Source: PSRJ01 sp963825305 (GTDB taxonomy: Bacteria > Acidobacteriota > Terriglobia > Bryobacterales > Bryobacteraceae). Taken from it: 64,000 nt of DNA. Position numbers and translations under genes: made by a program. The notes beneath the pieces are model-generated. The model saw nothing but the letters and a program-made list of their open reading frames with translations, had not been told where the DNA came from and made no database searches. Location: positions 434,001-498,000 of the forward strand of contig CAWGTA010000004.1 in the NCBI GenBank assembly GCA_963825305.1, written 5' to 3'. Position 1 is the first letter of the stretch; each line of letters opens with the position of its first letter. Below, piece by piece: positions 49,616-58,108 of this stretch.

Positions 49616-51892
49616 GTGGTGCTGCAAAGGCTGCTGGCTGGAATCCTGTTAACAAGCGTTATCGCGTTCGCGGAGAGCGGCGTCTCCGGCCGCGTATTCG
49701 ACCCCCAAGGCAAGGTCGTACCGGCTGCGGCGGTACGGTTGGAATCGGCGTCGGGATATTCGCTGACCGCCACCTCCGACGACACTGGCCGCTACCAATT
49801 CACAGGCGTTCCCGACGCCGTTTATCAAATGACGTGCGAAGCTCCGAGCCTTTCCAGCGTCCGGCTCAAGCTGGTCTTAGATGGAAGCGCCATCGAACAG
49901 GACATCACGCTGTCGCAACTTGCAGCGCAGCATCAGAGCATCGTGATTTCCGGCGGCGCGGTGGAGCCCGGTATCGATCTGCGCAATGCCGAAGTCTTCA
50001 ACCGCACGCTGTTCACGCGTGACGACCAGGTATTGCAACAACTAAACGCAGGCATCAACGCGGGACAGCACGAGGGCGGCGGCAAGTCGCTGGAGATCCG
50101 GCGATTCGGTTTCAACCTGGACCACGGCGGCGTCAACGGCGGTCTGAAAGTCCTGCTCGACGACGTGCAGCAGAATCAGGCAACCCAAGGCCACGGGCAG
50201 GGTTACCTGGGCTCGCTGAAAGCCATCAGCCCCGAACTGATCGAGGACGTCACCATCATCAATGGTCCGTTCAGCGCGGAATACGGGGATTTCAGCGGCC
50301 TCGGTGTGGTCCACATCCATCAGCGCGAATCTCTGCCGGACGAGTTTACCGTTCGGCTGCAGGGAGGAAACTTCGATACCGGCCGCGGATTCCTCGGCTA
50401 CAGCCCGGAGCTGCCACACGCTGATGCCTACCTCGCCTACGAAGGCTCGTACACGGACGGGCCGTTTCAGAGCCCGGGCAGGTATCGCCGCGATAACCTG
50501 AATGGCAACTACACGCTGAATTTGAAGGACAACGAGAAGCTCGGGTTTCGTGTTCTATTCGGCCGCAACAACTTCTACTCCTCAGGGCAGATTCCACTGG
50601 ACCTGGTCGACAACGGGCAGCTCGATCGGTTCGGTTACATCGACCCGACCGATGGTGGCCGCGTTGGCCTGGGCACGGCGTCCGCCTACTTCAGCAAGAT
50701 CCTGACGAATGGCGACACCTTCAAGACGGACGGCTTCGTTTCGCGCTCGCTGTTCGATCTCTACTCCAACTTCACGTTTTTTCTGAATGACCCGGTGAAC
50801 GGGGACGCATTCCAGCAGCACGATTCACGCCTCCAGGAGGGCTGGAACACGCAGTACTCCCACATCCATAAACTGGGAACGGTTGCGGCAGTCCTGACCG
50901 CGGGAACCAATTTCCATGACAATGAGATCAACGTCGGTCTTTACCCGCGGGAAGGACGCACACCCACGGGCGTTACGACGCGTGCCGACGCTCACGTAAC
51001 CAACGGCGCGGGGTACGCGGAGGAAAGCCTCAGCTTGCTCGGCGGGCGCCTGCTGCTGGGCGGCGGGCTGCGCTATGACGAGTTCCGCTTCGACGTTACA
51101 GACCTTGTGCACCCGCTGCAGAGCGGCGTGCAGGCGGCGGGCCGCTGGCAGGGAAAAGGCAACGCGGCCTTCACACCGTCACATCGCCTGCCGCTCACGT
51201 TGCACTTGAACTACGGCCGCGGCATCAACAGCGCGGATGCGCGCGGCGTCGTCCAGATGCCCAATCAGCCGCGCCTGGCCACCACCGATTTCTACCAGGC
51301 CGGCACCTCCTCGAACTTCGGCCGCCTCTCGATCGCCACGGACGTCTTCCTGATCGATCACTCCAACGAGCAGGTATACATTCCGGATGACGGCAGTTTC
51401 GAGTTCAAGGGTCCGAGCCGCGCCTACGGATACGAGGCCAAGGCGTCCCTCAGCCTTACGCGGCATCTCTCTTTGAACGGCGGCATGACCAAGATAGCGA
51501 ACGCGTTTTTCAAAGGCGGGAACCAGAGAATCTACGTCGATAGCGCGCCGCATTTTGTGGCCAACGCCGCGCTGACGATGGCCGGATGGCATGGTTGGAA
51601 CGGTTCCCTGCGCATGCGCGCGGTCAACCACTACCGGCTGGATGGCATCGATCCATCGATCGTCGCCTCGGGCAATACCGTATTCGATTTAGGGCTTGCC
51701 CGGCAGATCCGGCGGGGTGTGGAATTGAATTTGAGCGTTGACAATCTGACGAATCGCGATTATTACGAAACGCAAAACTACTTCGAATCCAGAGTGACGC
51801 CGCTTGCGCCGGTGGTGGCGCGCATTCACGGGACTCCCGGATACCCACTGACCGCCGTGGCCGGCGTGACTTTCCGGCTTCGGGGGAAGTAG
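49616..51892 (+). CDS. TonB-dependent outer-membrane receptor with carboxypeptidase-regulatory-like domain
   Basis: A 758-residue outer-membrane receptor. Signal peptide (MVLQRLLAGILLTSVIAFA), a CarboxypepD_reg-like beta sandwich (SGVSGRVFDPQGKVVPAAAVRL to YQFTGVPDAVYQMT, about 20-105), a plug domain (KVLLDDVQQNQATQGHG, PFSAEYGDFSGLG), and a 22-strand barrel ending in LTAVAGVTFRLRGK with the terminal aromatic-containing strand. It lacks the very long oligopeptide-repeat barrel of the larger Solibacter OmpA-related family, so a conventional receptor is likely. The ligand is unknown. It is convergent with an ECF sigma gene. Confidence 0.9.
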   Translation: MVLQRLLAGILLTSVIAFAESGVSGRVFDPQGKVVPAAAVRLESASGYSLTATSDDTGRYQFTGVPDAVYQMTCEAPSLSSVRLKLVLDGSAIEQDITLSQLAAQHQSIVISGGAVEPGIDLRNAEVFNRTLFTRDDQVLQQLNAGINAGQHEGGGKSLEIRRFGFNLDHGGVNGGLKVLLDDVQQNQATQGHGQGYLGSLKAISPELIEDVTIINGPFSAEYGDFSGLGVVHIHQRESLPDEFTVRLQGGNFDTGRGFLGYSPELPHADAYLAYEGSYTDGPFQSPGRYRRDNLNGNYTLNLKDNEKLGFRVLFGRNNFYSSGQIPLDLVDNGQLDRFGYIDPTDGGRVGLGTASAYFSKILTNGDTFKTDGFVSRSLFDLYSNFTFFLNDPVNGDAFQQHDSRLQEGWNTQYSHIHKLGTVAAVLTAGTNFHDNEINVGLYPREGRTPTGVTTRADAHVTNGAGYAEESLSLLGGRLLLGGGLRYDEFRFDVTDLVHPLQSGVQAAGRWQGKGNAAFTPSHRLPLTLHLNYGRGINSADARGVVQMPNQPRLATTDFYQAGTSSNFGRLSIATDVFLIDHSNEQVYIPDDGSFEFKGPSRAYGYEAKASLSLTRHLSLNGGMTKIANAFFKGGNQRIYVDSAPHFVANAALTMAGWHGWNGSLRMRAVNHYRLDGIDPSIVASGNTVFDLGLARQIRRGVELNLSVDNLTNRDYYETQNYFESRVTPLAPVVARIHGTPGYPLTAVAGVTFRLRGK

Positions 51893-51904
51893 GCGGGTCG
51901 CGGT

Positions 51905-52414
51905 TCACTGAAGGTCTGGAGCCGCTTCGCTATGCCCCAGGGCTGTTCGCAACTGCGCGCGCGCCCGGCTTAAGCGGGACATGACGGTTCCAGGCGGAAT
52001 AGCCAGCAGGTTGGCCAGTTCTCTCACCGAAAATCCTTCAACCACCCCAAGGTGCAAAATGTCGCGGTGCTCCTCCGACAGGCTCGCGAACGCCACCCGA
52101 ACTTCTGTGCCATGGGAGATGTTTTCCGGGATGCCCAGATCGATCTGTTGCTCGTCAATGCTGAAAGACTCCATCGGCGAGAACCCTCTGCGAAATTCTT
52201 TGTTCCGCAGGTTCACAAGAATCTTGAAAAGCCACGCCCGGCAGTTTGTCCCAATCTGAAACTGATGAAAATTAGTCCATGCGGAGAGCAGCGTCTCCTG
52301 CGCTAAATCCTCAGCCCGGGAGCGATCGGCGCAAAACTTCATCGCAAACCGCAACAATTGCCCGGTGTGAATCAGGGCAATTCGCTCAAACTCAATTCTC
52401 CGTTCCGCATTCAT
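51905..52414 (-). CDS. RNA polymerase ECF sigma factor
   Basis: A 169-residue ECF sigma factor: region 2 in LIHTGQLLRFAMKFCADRSRAEDLAQETLLSAW and CRAWLFKILVNLRNKEFRR, region 4 in FASLSEEHRDILHLGVVEGFSVRELANLLAIPPGTVMSRLSRARAQL. Start at ATG 52414 (MNAERRIEFERI); the longer open frame upstream to 52519 lacks sigma features. No anti-sigma gene is adjacent; the neighbouring TonB receptor is convergent. Confidence 0.9.
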   Translation of the reverse strand: MNAERRIEFERIALIHTGQLLRFAMKFCADRSRAEDLAQETLLSAWTNFHQFQIGTNCRAWLFKILVNLRNKEFRRGFSPMESFSIDEQQIDLGIPENISHGTEVRVAFASLSEEHRDILHLGVVEGFSVRELANLLAIPPGTVMSRLSRARAQLRTALGHSEAAPDLQ

Positions 52415-52611
52415 AGTGAATAGGATGCAACGGTACTCACGCCCACATGTGCCGGTTTCGTAAATGTTCGAACCCACCTGTAGACAACTTGTACGGTTTT
52501 TGTAAAACGAATTGTTCATTGGATGATTTACGCTATGCGTCGCCTTCTACAGGCTGAGCTGGCGTCGTTGAGGCGACCAACTTCAACTCAAAAAACGGAG
52601 GATAAGTTCAG

Positions 52612-53115
52612 ATGAAAGTTTACTCGATGTTGTTGCTCGCGCTTTCGGCGTCCGCGTTGTTCGCACAGGACGCGTCAGTGGTGCGCTGGCAGACGATCGA
52701 AGGCGTTATTACGGCCCCCGGCGTTGACAATCCGGTGGCAGGAATCTCAAGCGGCGCAGGGCCATGGGTTGCCAGAGGAGGCGCTGCCCACGTAAATCTC
52801 AGGACCGGCAGTGTCTCCTTCGCTGTGCAGGGACTTGTACTGGCGGGCGGAAATTCGGTCGGCACACCCGGCGCGGTCGCCAAGGTCATCGGTACGTTAG
52901 TTTGCAATGCCGGCAGCACGGGCTCACCGGCTCAGCAGATTCTTGACACAGCCGCAGTCACCCTCAGTCCGGAAGGCAATGCTCAGTTTTCGGGCGCGTT
53001 CGCCAGCCTTCCTACCTGCACCAAACCCCTCTTTCTGATTCGGGCGGGGGTTCGCTGGATCGCCTTCGGCGCGGTTCCCACCTTCAGCAGCGGCTCCGGG
53101 TACGACGACAACTAA
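52612..53115 (+). CDS. Secreted hypothetical protein (167 residues)
   Basis: Strong ribosome site GGAGG 10 bases before ATG 52612, and a signal peptide MKVYSMLLLALSASALFA. The mature part is a small beta-rich domain with Gly-rich turns (GVITAPGVDNPVAGISSGAGPW, VNLRTGSVSFAVQGLVLAGG) and two cysteines (LVCNAGS, LPTCTKP) that could form a disulfide. It resembles a lipocalin- or CHRD-like secreted domain only in general character. I do not recognise the family. Confidence 0.6.
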   Translation: MKVYSMLLLALSASALFAQDASVVRWQTIEGVITAPGVDNPVAGISSGAGPWVARGGAAHVNLRTGSVSFAVQGLVLAGGNSVGTPGAVAKVIGTLVCNAGSTGSPAQQILDTAAVTLSPEGNAQFSGAFASLPTCTKPLFLIRAGVRWIAFGAVPTFSSGSGYDDN

Positions 53116-53174
53116 GCTCTATCGGCCGACACCTAAAGTGGCGAGGTCACCCGGATCTCGCCACGCAATCCTCT

Positions 53175-53870
53175 TCAGGCTTCTCCTTCCGGAAGATCCA
53201 GGCCGTAACGCTTGCTGAGGACCGTCAGATACCAAAGGCAGAAGCCCAGCACAATTAAGAGGTTGGTAGCCCACTTATAAATCGATTCCTTGCGGGCAAC
53301 CTCTCGATCGGCCTTGTCCGATAGACTGGTGCCGAGGTCGAGAACATCCCAATCAAGGGCCGAGGCGTCGTTCGCAATTCGTTTTGCGGTTATTAAGTCC
53401 GGTCCCGTCAGGGAATGTCTTTGCAGTGAATCGCTGACCCTCTTGAAGGTATCCCCCCGCTGCTCATTTCGCTCCTGAATGTGTTGCAGAGTGGCTTTCT
53501 CCTCCTCAGACAGATCCAGGACTCTCGCGAGGCGCCCGAGAGCGTCCACCATGTGCAAGGAGGCAATACTCGTACTGAAGTCCACTTTCAGTTGTTTTTT
53601 GACCTCGCCTTCGAGTTCGTCGGGTGTCAGAGGCTTCGGGGCTGCACTGTCGGGTTCGATGTTCTCAATGATCTGGTCCGCGGCACGCAGAGCGTCCATC
53701 CTCACAGCAAACAGATTTCGTGCGTTTGCCACAGCATCTGCTTCCTCTTTGGCTTTATCCTGGAAAAAATTCCTGACAAACAGCGACGCGAACAACAGAA
53801 CAGATACGAGCCAAATTAGCCGATGGCGCTGCTTCTCCAGGAGGTTTCGCTTCTTACGACTTTCAGACAT
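53175..53870 (-). CDS. Two-span membrane protein with coiled periplasmic domain
   Basis: A 231-residue protein starting at ATG 53870 behind GGAGAAT. Membrane span near residues 18-36 (LIWLVSVLLFASLFVRNFF), a helical extracytoplasmic domain (about 40-190, rich in charged residues: EEEKATLQHIQERNEQRGD), and a second span at about 196-215 (ATNLLIVLGFCLWYLTVLS) with a short C-terminal tail. The open frame upstream of this ATG, to 55031, is the antisense of the next gene and is not coding. No family recognised; the layout resembles a sensory or structural envelope protein. Confidence 0.6.
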   Translation of the reverse strand: MSESRKKRNLLEKQRHRLIWLVSVLLFASLFVRNFFQDKAKEEADAVANARNLFAVRMDALRAADQIIENIEPDSAAPKPLTPDELEGEVKKQLKVDFSTSIASLHMVDALGRLARVLDLSEEEKATLQHIQERNEQRGDTFKRVSDSLQRHSLTGPDLITAKRIANDASALDWDVLDLGTSLSDKADREVARKESIYKWATNLLIVLGFCLWYLTVLSKRYGLDLPEGEA

Positions 53871-53938
53871 ATCATTCTCCCTGCGATCGGTTACGAATCG
53901 CATTCTACATTGGGACCGCGCCAGTTCGCGCCTCGCGC

Positions 53939-53944
53939 TATAAT
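53939..53944 (+). promoter_or_regulatory. -10 box TATAAT, ten bases before a start codon
   Basis: TATAAT at 53939-53944; the nuclease-like gene starts at 53955. No ribosome site is visible in the ten bases between, so a leaderless or nearly leaderless message is possible. Confidence 0.45.
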
Positions 53945-53954
53945 CCGCTTTCCC

Positions 53955-55466
53955 ATGCCATCCGCCCTGCGGATCGAGGGCCGCAGCGCCCCGGAGATCC
54001 GCGCGGCAATTGAGAGTTTCCTCAAAAACTGCCGTCAGCCTGCTCTGCTCGAACCCGGGGAAGAAGTGATGCCACTCACCGGCGACAATTTCTCGCTGGA
54101 GTTTCGCGGTTCCCGCCTCACCATTGAAGCCTGGGATCGCACGCGCAACCTCGCGCGGCGCATTACGGCCATCAAAGACACCTCCGCCGCACGGTTGGAG
54201 CTTGTGGTGGAGCACTTCGGGCGGCGCGAGGGGCAGATGTTTCTGCTCGATCTCTCGCGGCGGGTCGGCGCCGAAGTGGGACGCCGCAGCGGCCGGCTGG
54301 TGTTTCGCGAACGCTTCCGCTTGTTTCTGCGGCGGCAGTTTCCCGAATGGAAGCTGGCGGAGTTGAGCGCCGAGGCGCATCTCGAATTCAGCCTCTCGCC
54401 CGCTTACCCGCGCGCGTTTTTGCGCCACGGCCAGCACGGATGGGCGGCCATCGCCTGTCCTTCCGATGCCGACTCCGGCGCGGTCCTCACGTTCGGCCTG
54501 ATCTGGCTCAGCTATCTGCGCGCGCGCGAGCGGCGGGTCGCCATCGAAGGGCTCGTCATCTACGTGCCTCAAGGCCACGAGCAGACGACGGCGCTGCGCC
54601 TGCTGTGCCTCGATCCTACGACAGCGACATTCGCGCTTTTCACCTACTCGCCGGAAGATTTCCTGGTGGCCATCGACCCGCGCGACCACGGCAATCTGGA
54701 CACGCGCCTCGAACCTTGCCGCCGTCCGCAGCCCAACCAGCCCGAGCAGTGGACTCGTGTCACTTCCCTGCCCGGCGTGGAGCGTGTGCCCAAACATGAT
54801 GGCCGCGCCAGCCTGCGCGTACGGGGCTTGGAATTCGCACAGCTTTCGAGCGATGGCGATCTGGTGTTTGGCATGGACGAGCGCCAGCCCGCGCGCGCCC
54901 ACCACGCCGGCGAAATCGAGCGCCTGGTGGAGGAGCTCGACCGCGCCCGCTCTCCCCGGGCCGGCGACCGGGACCACCCGCTCTACCGCCGCTATCCCGA
55001 AGCATGGCTGGAGTCGCAGGTCCGCGCTCACATCGAGACGGTGGAAGCGACGCTGCGGCCCGATCCGGTCTACGATCAGGTTCCGGCATTTGCCGGTGGC
55101 GAGCGCGGCATTCTGGACCTGCTGGCCGTGGACCGCGCCGGACGGCTGGCCGTGCTCGAGCTAAAGGCTACTGCGGATCTGCACCTGCCGCTGCAGGCGT
55201 TGGATTACTGGGTGCGCGTGAAGTGGCATCTGGTTCGCGGAGAATTTACCGGCCAGGGTTACTTTCCCGGACTGGCTCTCCAGACGGTGCCGCCGCGCTT
55301 GTTGCTGGTGTCGCCTTCGCTCGAATTTCATCCCACCACCGAGGGCGTCTTGAGCTATTTCTCACCTTCGATTGAAGTGGAGCGCGTCGGCTTAGGCATG
55401 GAATGGCGGAAAGATTTGCAAGTGATGTTTCGGCTGGCAGGTGCCGAACGGCCGCAATCGGCTTAG
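53955..55466 (+). CDS. PD-(D/E)XK nuclease-like protein with N-terminal unknown domain
   Basis: A 503-residue protein. The first 300 residues are of unknown type (EVMPLTGDNFSLEFRGSRLTIEAWD, LIWLSYLRARERRVAIEGLVIYVP). The C-terminal third contains GGERGILDLLAVDRAGRLAV then LELKATADLHLPLQALDYW. This Asp, then 11-13 residues, then Glu-X-Lys layout is that of a PD-(D/E)XK endonuclease active site, and the Q/Y-containing helix after it is common in archaeal Holliday resolvase/NucS-like members. No methyltransferase or helicase is nearby. DNA repair or defence nuclease are equally possible. Convergent with the pseudo-receiver gene, sharing four bases. Confidence 0.7.
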   Translation: MPSALRIEGRSAPEIRAAIESFLKNCRQPALLEPGEEVMPLTGDNFSLEFRGSRLTIEAWDRTRNLARRITAIKDTSAARLELVVEHFGRREGQMFLLDLSRRVGAEVGRRSGRLVFRERFRLFLRRQFPEWKLAELSAEAHLEFSLSPAYPRAFLRHGQHGWAAIACPSDADSGAVLTFGLIWLSYLRARERRVAIEGLVIYVPQGHEQTTALRLLCLDPTTATFALFTYSPEDFLVAIDPRDHGNLDTRLEPCRRPQPNQPEQWTRVTSLPGVERVPKHDGRASLRVRGLEFAQLSSDGDLVFGMDERQPARAHHAGEIERLVEELDRARSPRAGDRDHPLYRRYPEAWLESQVRAHIETVEATLRPDPVYDQVPAFAGGERGILDLLAVDRAGRLAVLELKATADLHLPLQALDYWVRVKWHLVRGEFTGQGYFPGLALQTVPPRLLLVSPSLEFHPTTEGVLSYFSPSIEVERVGLGMEWRKDLQVMFRLAGAERPQSA

Positions 55467-55852
55467 TTCGTCCAGCGTCGCCGGGCCGCGTCCACAGTCC
55501 GAACCACTTCATCCACATCGAAGGGTTTGGCGAGAACGTCATACGCCCCCAGGTTCAGGGCCTCCGACCACAGGTACTCATCTGCCAGGCGGGACGCCAC
55601 AATGAGGAGTGGCGGTTGGGGCAGACACGCGATGGTTTCGAGAACATTTTTCCACGTGTGCTGCCCCAGATCGCGCTCGCAAATGACGATCGGAACGTTT
55701 TGATCCTTCAACACATCAAGAGCCGCTTGGAGGGAGTCGGCGTGCAACACTTCAGTAGAATCGTCAAAGATTCCTTCCAGGAAGCAATGATCTTCATGGG
55801 CCGCGCTGATCGCCAGCACGGCGGCAGAGGAACCTGTAAACGACTTCTTCAT
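55463..55852 (-). CDS. Stand-alone receiver-like domain with Glu at the phosphorylation position
   Basis: A 129-residue response-regulator receiver fold: VLAISAAHEDHCFLEGIF for strand 1/helix 1, VPIVICERDLGQHTW for strand 3, PPLLIVASRLADE for strand 4, and YDVLAKPFDVDEVVRTV with the conserved Lys and Pro. The residue normally the phospho-accepting Asp after strand 3 is Glu in ICERDL (the following Asp is one further). It is thus a pseudo-receiver or a constitutively active-like form. No output domain. Acidobacterial single receivers of this type are common; partners unknown. Confidence 0.8.
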   Translation of the reverse strand: MKKSFTGSSAAVLAISAAHEDHCFLEGIFDDSTEVLHADSLQAALDVLKDQNVPIVICERDLGQHTWKNVLETIACLPQPPLLIVASRLADEYLWSEALNLGAYDVLAKPFDVDEVVRTVDAARRRWTN

Positions 55853-56002
55853 TTAGACTAACCGTATCCGAAATTGCCGGTTTCGGCAAGAAGTCTTTTG
55901 TGGGTCCCGGCACGTTACCCCCATCCGTGGGGGTATTGCGGCCGTAATCAGGGATGAACCGCAGGGTAGAATGGCCACAGGGGGCTATCACCCCAGATTC
56001 CT

Positions 56003-56860
56003 ATGATCGACGTCGTTAAGCAGGTACGTGCGGCCTTCTCGCTGTTAAATCCCGACCAGGTGCGCAAGATGGCAGCCCGCCCGGTTTCTATCGGCCTGGT
56101 GGCCACCACCGACCGTGGCTATCAGGAGCTGGAAGATTTCCTGATTCCGGTTTCGCTGCCCAATGAAGTGCGCGATCGGTTACGAGAGACGATCCACCGC
56201 GCAGGCGATCCTCGGGTTCCGCCACAAGTTGACATGGTGATTTACGAAGCGGGTTTGCGCTGCCCGGAAGGCGCATTCCGCTACCACCCGGAGGACCCGG
56301 AGTTGACCGTGCGCGAAATTCTCAAGGCGAACGACGACCTGTCGCTGGCCCTGGCGCGCCGCTATCCGGCATTTCGCAAAGCGGTGGTGGAGCGGACCAT
56401 CATGGCGGTGGCCCAGGAGAATACGCTGTTCGCCGTGGCTACGGCACTGCCCAACGTGGTTCCGAATCTGTTCGAGGTGCCGTGGGCTTTTGGCGAATTT
56501 GCTTCCGACACCGTGTTCCTCACCGTCAACCAGGTGCGTATGGCTTTTCTGATCGCCGCGGCCTGCGGGGCTGAGGTTGGGTTGTCGCAGCAGAAGGGCG
56601 CGGTTCTCTCCATCGTGGGCGCGGCGTTCGGCTGGCGCACGATCGCACGCGAGTTAGCCGGCAAGATTCCGCTGGGCGGCGGCTTGATCCCCAAAGGCGC
56701 CATTGCATTTGCCGGCACGTTCGCCGTCGGAAAAGGCCTGGAGCGCTTCCACCACGGTAATGTTTCGTACACCCGGCAGCAAAGCGACGAAGTTTACCGG
56801 CAGGCTCTCGAACGCGGCAAAGAGGCCGCCGAATCCATTACCGGAACCAGCGGACGCTGA
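56003..56860 (+). CDS. DUF697-like membrane-associated protein
   Basis: A 285-residue protein. Residues 1-150 form a soluble part (VSIGLVATTDRGYQELEDFLIP, RVPPQVDMVIYEAGLRCPEG). The C-terminal half has hydrophobic segments with LFEVPWAFGEFASDTVFLTVNQVRMAFLIAAACGAEVG and IARELAGKIPLGGGLIPKGAIAFAGTFAVGKGLE, closely resembling DUF697 domains, often attached to GTPases. No GTPase domain is present here. Start ATG 56003 behind a weak ribosome site. Function unknown; the family is associated with membranes and small G proteins. Confidence 0.7.
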   Translation: MIDVVKQVRAAFSLLNPDQVRKMAARPVSIGLVATTDRGYQELEDFLIPVSLPNEVRDRLRETIHRAGDPRVPPQVDMVIYEAGLRCPEGAFRYHPEDPELTVREILKANDDLSLALARRYPAFRKAVVERTIMAVAQENTLFAVATALPNVVPNLFEVPWAFGEFASDTVFLTVNQVRMAFLIAAACGAEVGLSQQKGAVLSIVGAAFGWRTIARELAGKIPLGGGLIPKGAIAFAGTFAVGKGLERFHHGNVSYTRQQSDEVYRQALERGKEAAESITGTSGR

Positions 56861-56913
56861 ACATTTCGGGCAGCGGCGCGTCATACAATTAAAGAAAACC
56901 CCCTAGGAGAGAT

Positions 56914-57747
56914 ATGCGCCTACTTTGCATTGGACTCGCTTTAGCGTGCGCAGCCACCGGCTTCGCAGACACTTTAACTCTCAGAAGTGGCCGCGTGATC
57001 CAGGGAACCTACCTGGGCGGATCGGCGCGGCAAGTTCGCGTAGACGTCGGCGACCGCATCGAAACACTCGACGTTAGCGATGTATTGCGAATCGAATTCA
57101 ACACAGCGGCGGCGTCGGCACCCGCTCCGCCTCCTCCGCCTCCTCCGGCCCCTCCCTCCGAACCGGTGCTGGTGCGGCGCTCGGAGAGCAACGTGTTCCG
57201 TCCGGACCCGGAACCGGTCGCTGCCCCTCCAGCTGCCCGCTGGTCCGGCGAACTTCCGGCCGGTACCAACCTGGTGGTGCGGCTGATTGACGGCGTGGAT
57301 TCGGACGTGAACCGGGTGGGCCAGACCTTTGCGGCAAGCATCGATGAACCGGTCATGATCAACGGCGAGACGGTGATTCCGCGCGGGTCCGACGTGGTGG
57401 TGAAGTTGGTGGACTCCAAGGACTCCGGCAAGTTTACCGGCCGCTCGGAGCTCACGTTGGACCTGGTGTCGGTCAAAATCGACGGTCGTCCCGTTGATAT
57501 CAATACCCAGACCGTTTCGCGTGAGAGCTCATCGCGCGGCGAACGCACCGCCAAGGTCGCGGGCGGGACCGCGGCCGTGGGAGCCATTATCGGCGCCATC
57601 GCGGGCGGCGGCAAAGGAGCAGCCATCGGTGCGGCAGCCGGCGGCGCGGCCGGTGCCGGAGCCGAAGTCGTGACCAAGGGTCAGCGCGTGAAGATTCCTT
57701 CCGAGACCCGCCTGACGTTCGTTCTGGACACACCGGTCCGTCTCTGA
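56914..57747 (+). CDS. Secreted Pro-rich protein with glycine-zipper region
   Basis: A 277-residue exported protein. Signal peptide MRLLCIGLALACAATGFA, a short domain with LTLRSGRVIQGTYLGGSARQ (similar to SH3-like 'GRVIQG' modules), a poly-proline spacer (about 70-82), then a beta-rich domain resembling the VirB10/TrbI-type C-terminal fold (GTNLVVRLIDGVDSDVNRVGQTF, IPRGSDVVVKLVDSK), and a glycine zipper (VGAIIGAIAGGGKGAAIGAAAGG) at about 220-250. RBS AGGAGAG. The last part suggests membrane insertion or oligomerisation in the envelope. No specific function can be named. Confidence 0.65.
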   Translation: MRLLCIGLALACAATGFADTLTLRSGRVIQGTYLGGSARQVRVDVGDRIETLDVSDVLRIEFNTAAASAPAPPPPPPPAPPSEPVLVRRSESNVFRPDPEPVAAPPAARWSGELPAGTNLVVRLIDGVDSDVNRVGQTFAASIDEPVMINGETVIPRGSDVVVKLVDSKDSGKFTGRSELTLDLVSVKIDGRPVDINTQTVSRESSSRGERTAKVAGGTAAVGAIIGAIAGGGKGAAIGAAAGGAAGAGAEVVTKGQRVKIPSETRLTFVLDTPVRL

Positions 57748-57771
57748 CGTTCCCGGATTAACAGTCGCCTG

Positions 57772-57960
57772 ACCGCTCCCTTTGGTCACGGCTTAGAAAC
57801 GATCGACGTTATCGAATGGGTTTGGAACGCGCCAGCACGCTATCGATGCGTTCGCGCACGCGCCAGCACCTATCGAATGCGTTCGCGAAACGCGCCAGCG
57901 CGTTCGAATGCGCTCACGCAAATCGCGGGCGCTTACCGAGCCGTGACCGAAGGGAGCGGT
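57772..57960. repeat. Palindrome family B copy 2, with an internal tandem repeat array
   Basis: Outer arms 57772-57793 and 57939-57960 carry the same sequence as family B copy 1 (ACCGCTCCCTTTGGTCACGG and complement). The interior, absent from copy 1, holds three degenerate 31-base units (about 57828-57858, 57859-57890, 57891-57921), each with CGCGCCAGC followed by GCGTTCG or GAATGCG. It occupies most of the 360-base gap between the glycine-zipper gene and the DUF3300 gene. Confidence 0.8.
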
Positions 57961-58108
57961 GGACTTCCGACACACCGGCTGCGATCGAGCAGAGACGGTG
58001 GTTTTCAGCCACCCGAATCCCTTCCTCATCGGCGTAATTCCCGACTCATCAATAAGTTGGCGTTTGGCTAGGCGCGTGCCCTATTAGGAGGTGGATCGGA
58101 GGCGGAAA

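Noticed and set aside
53871..55031. Extension of the minus-strand membrane protein to 618 residues
   Set aside because: The extension is antisense to the nuclease-like gene; a good ribosome site and ATG at 53870 define the real start.
57828..57921. CRISPR array
   Set aside because: Only three degenerate units with no unique spacers and no cas genes; it lies within a palindromic element.
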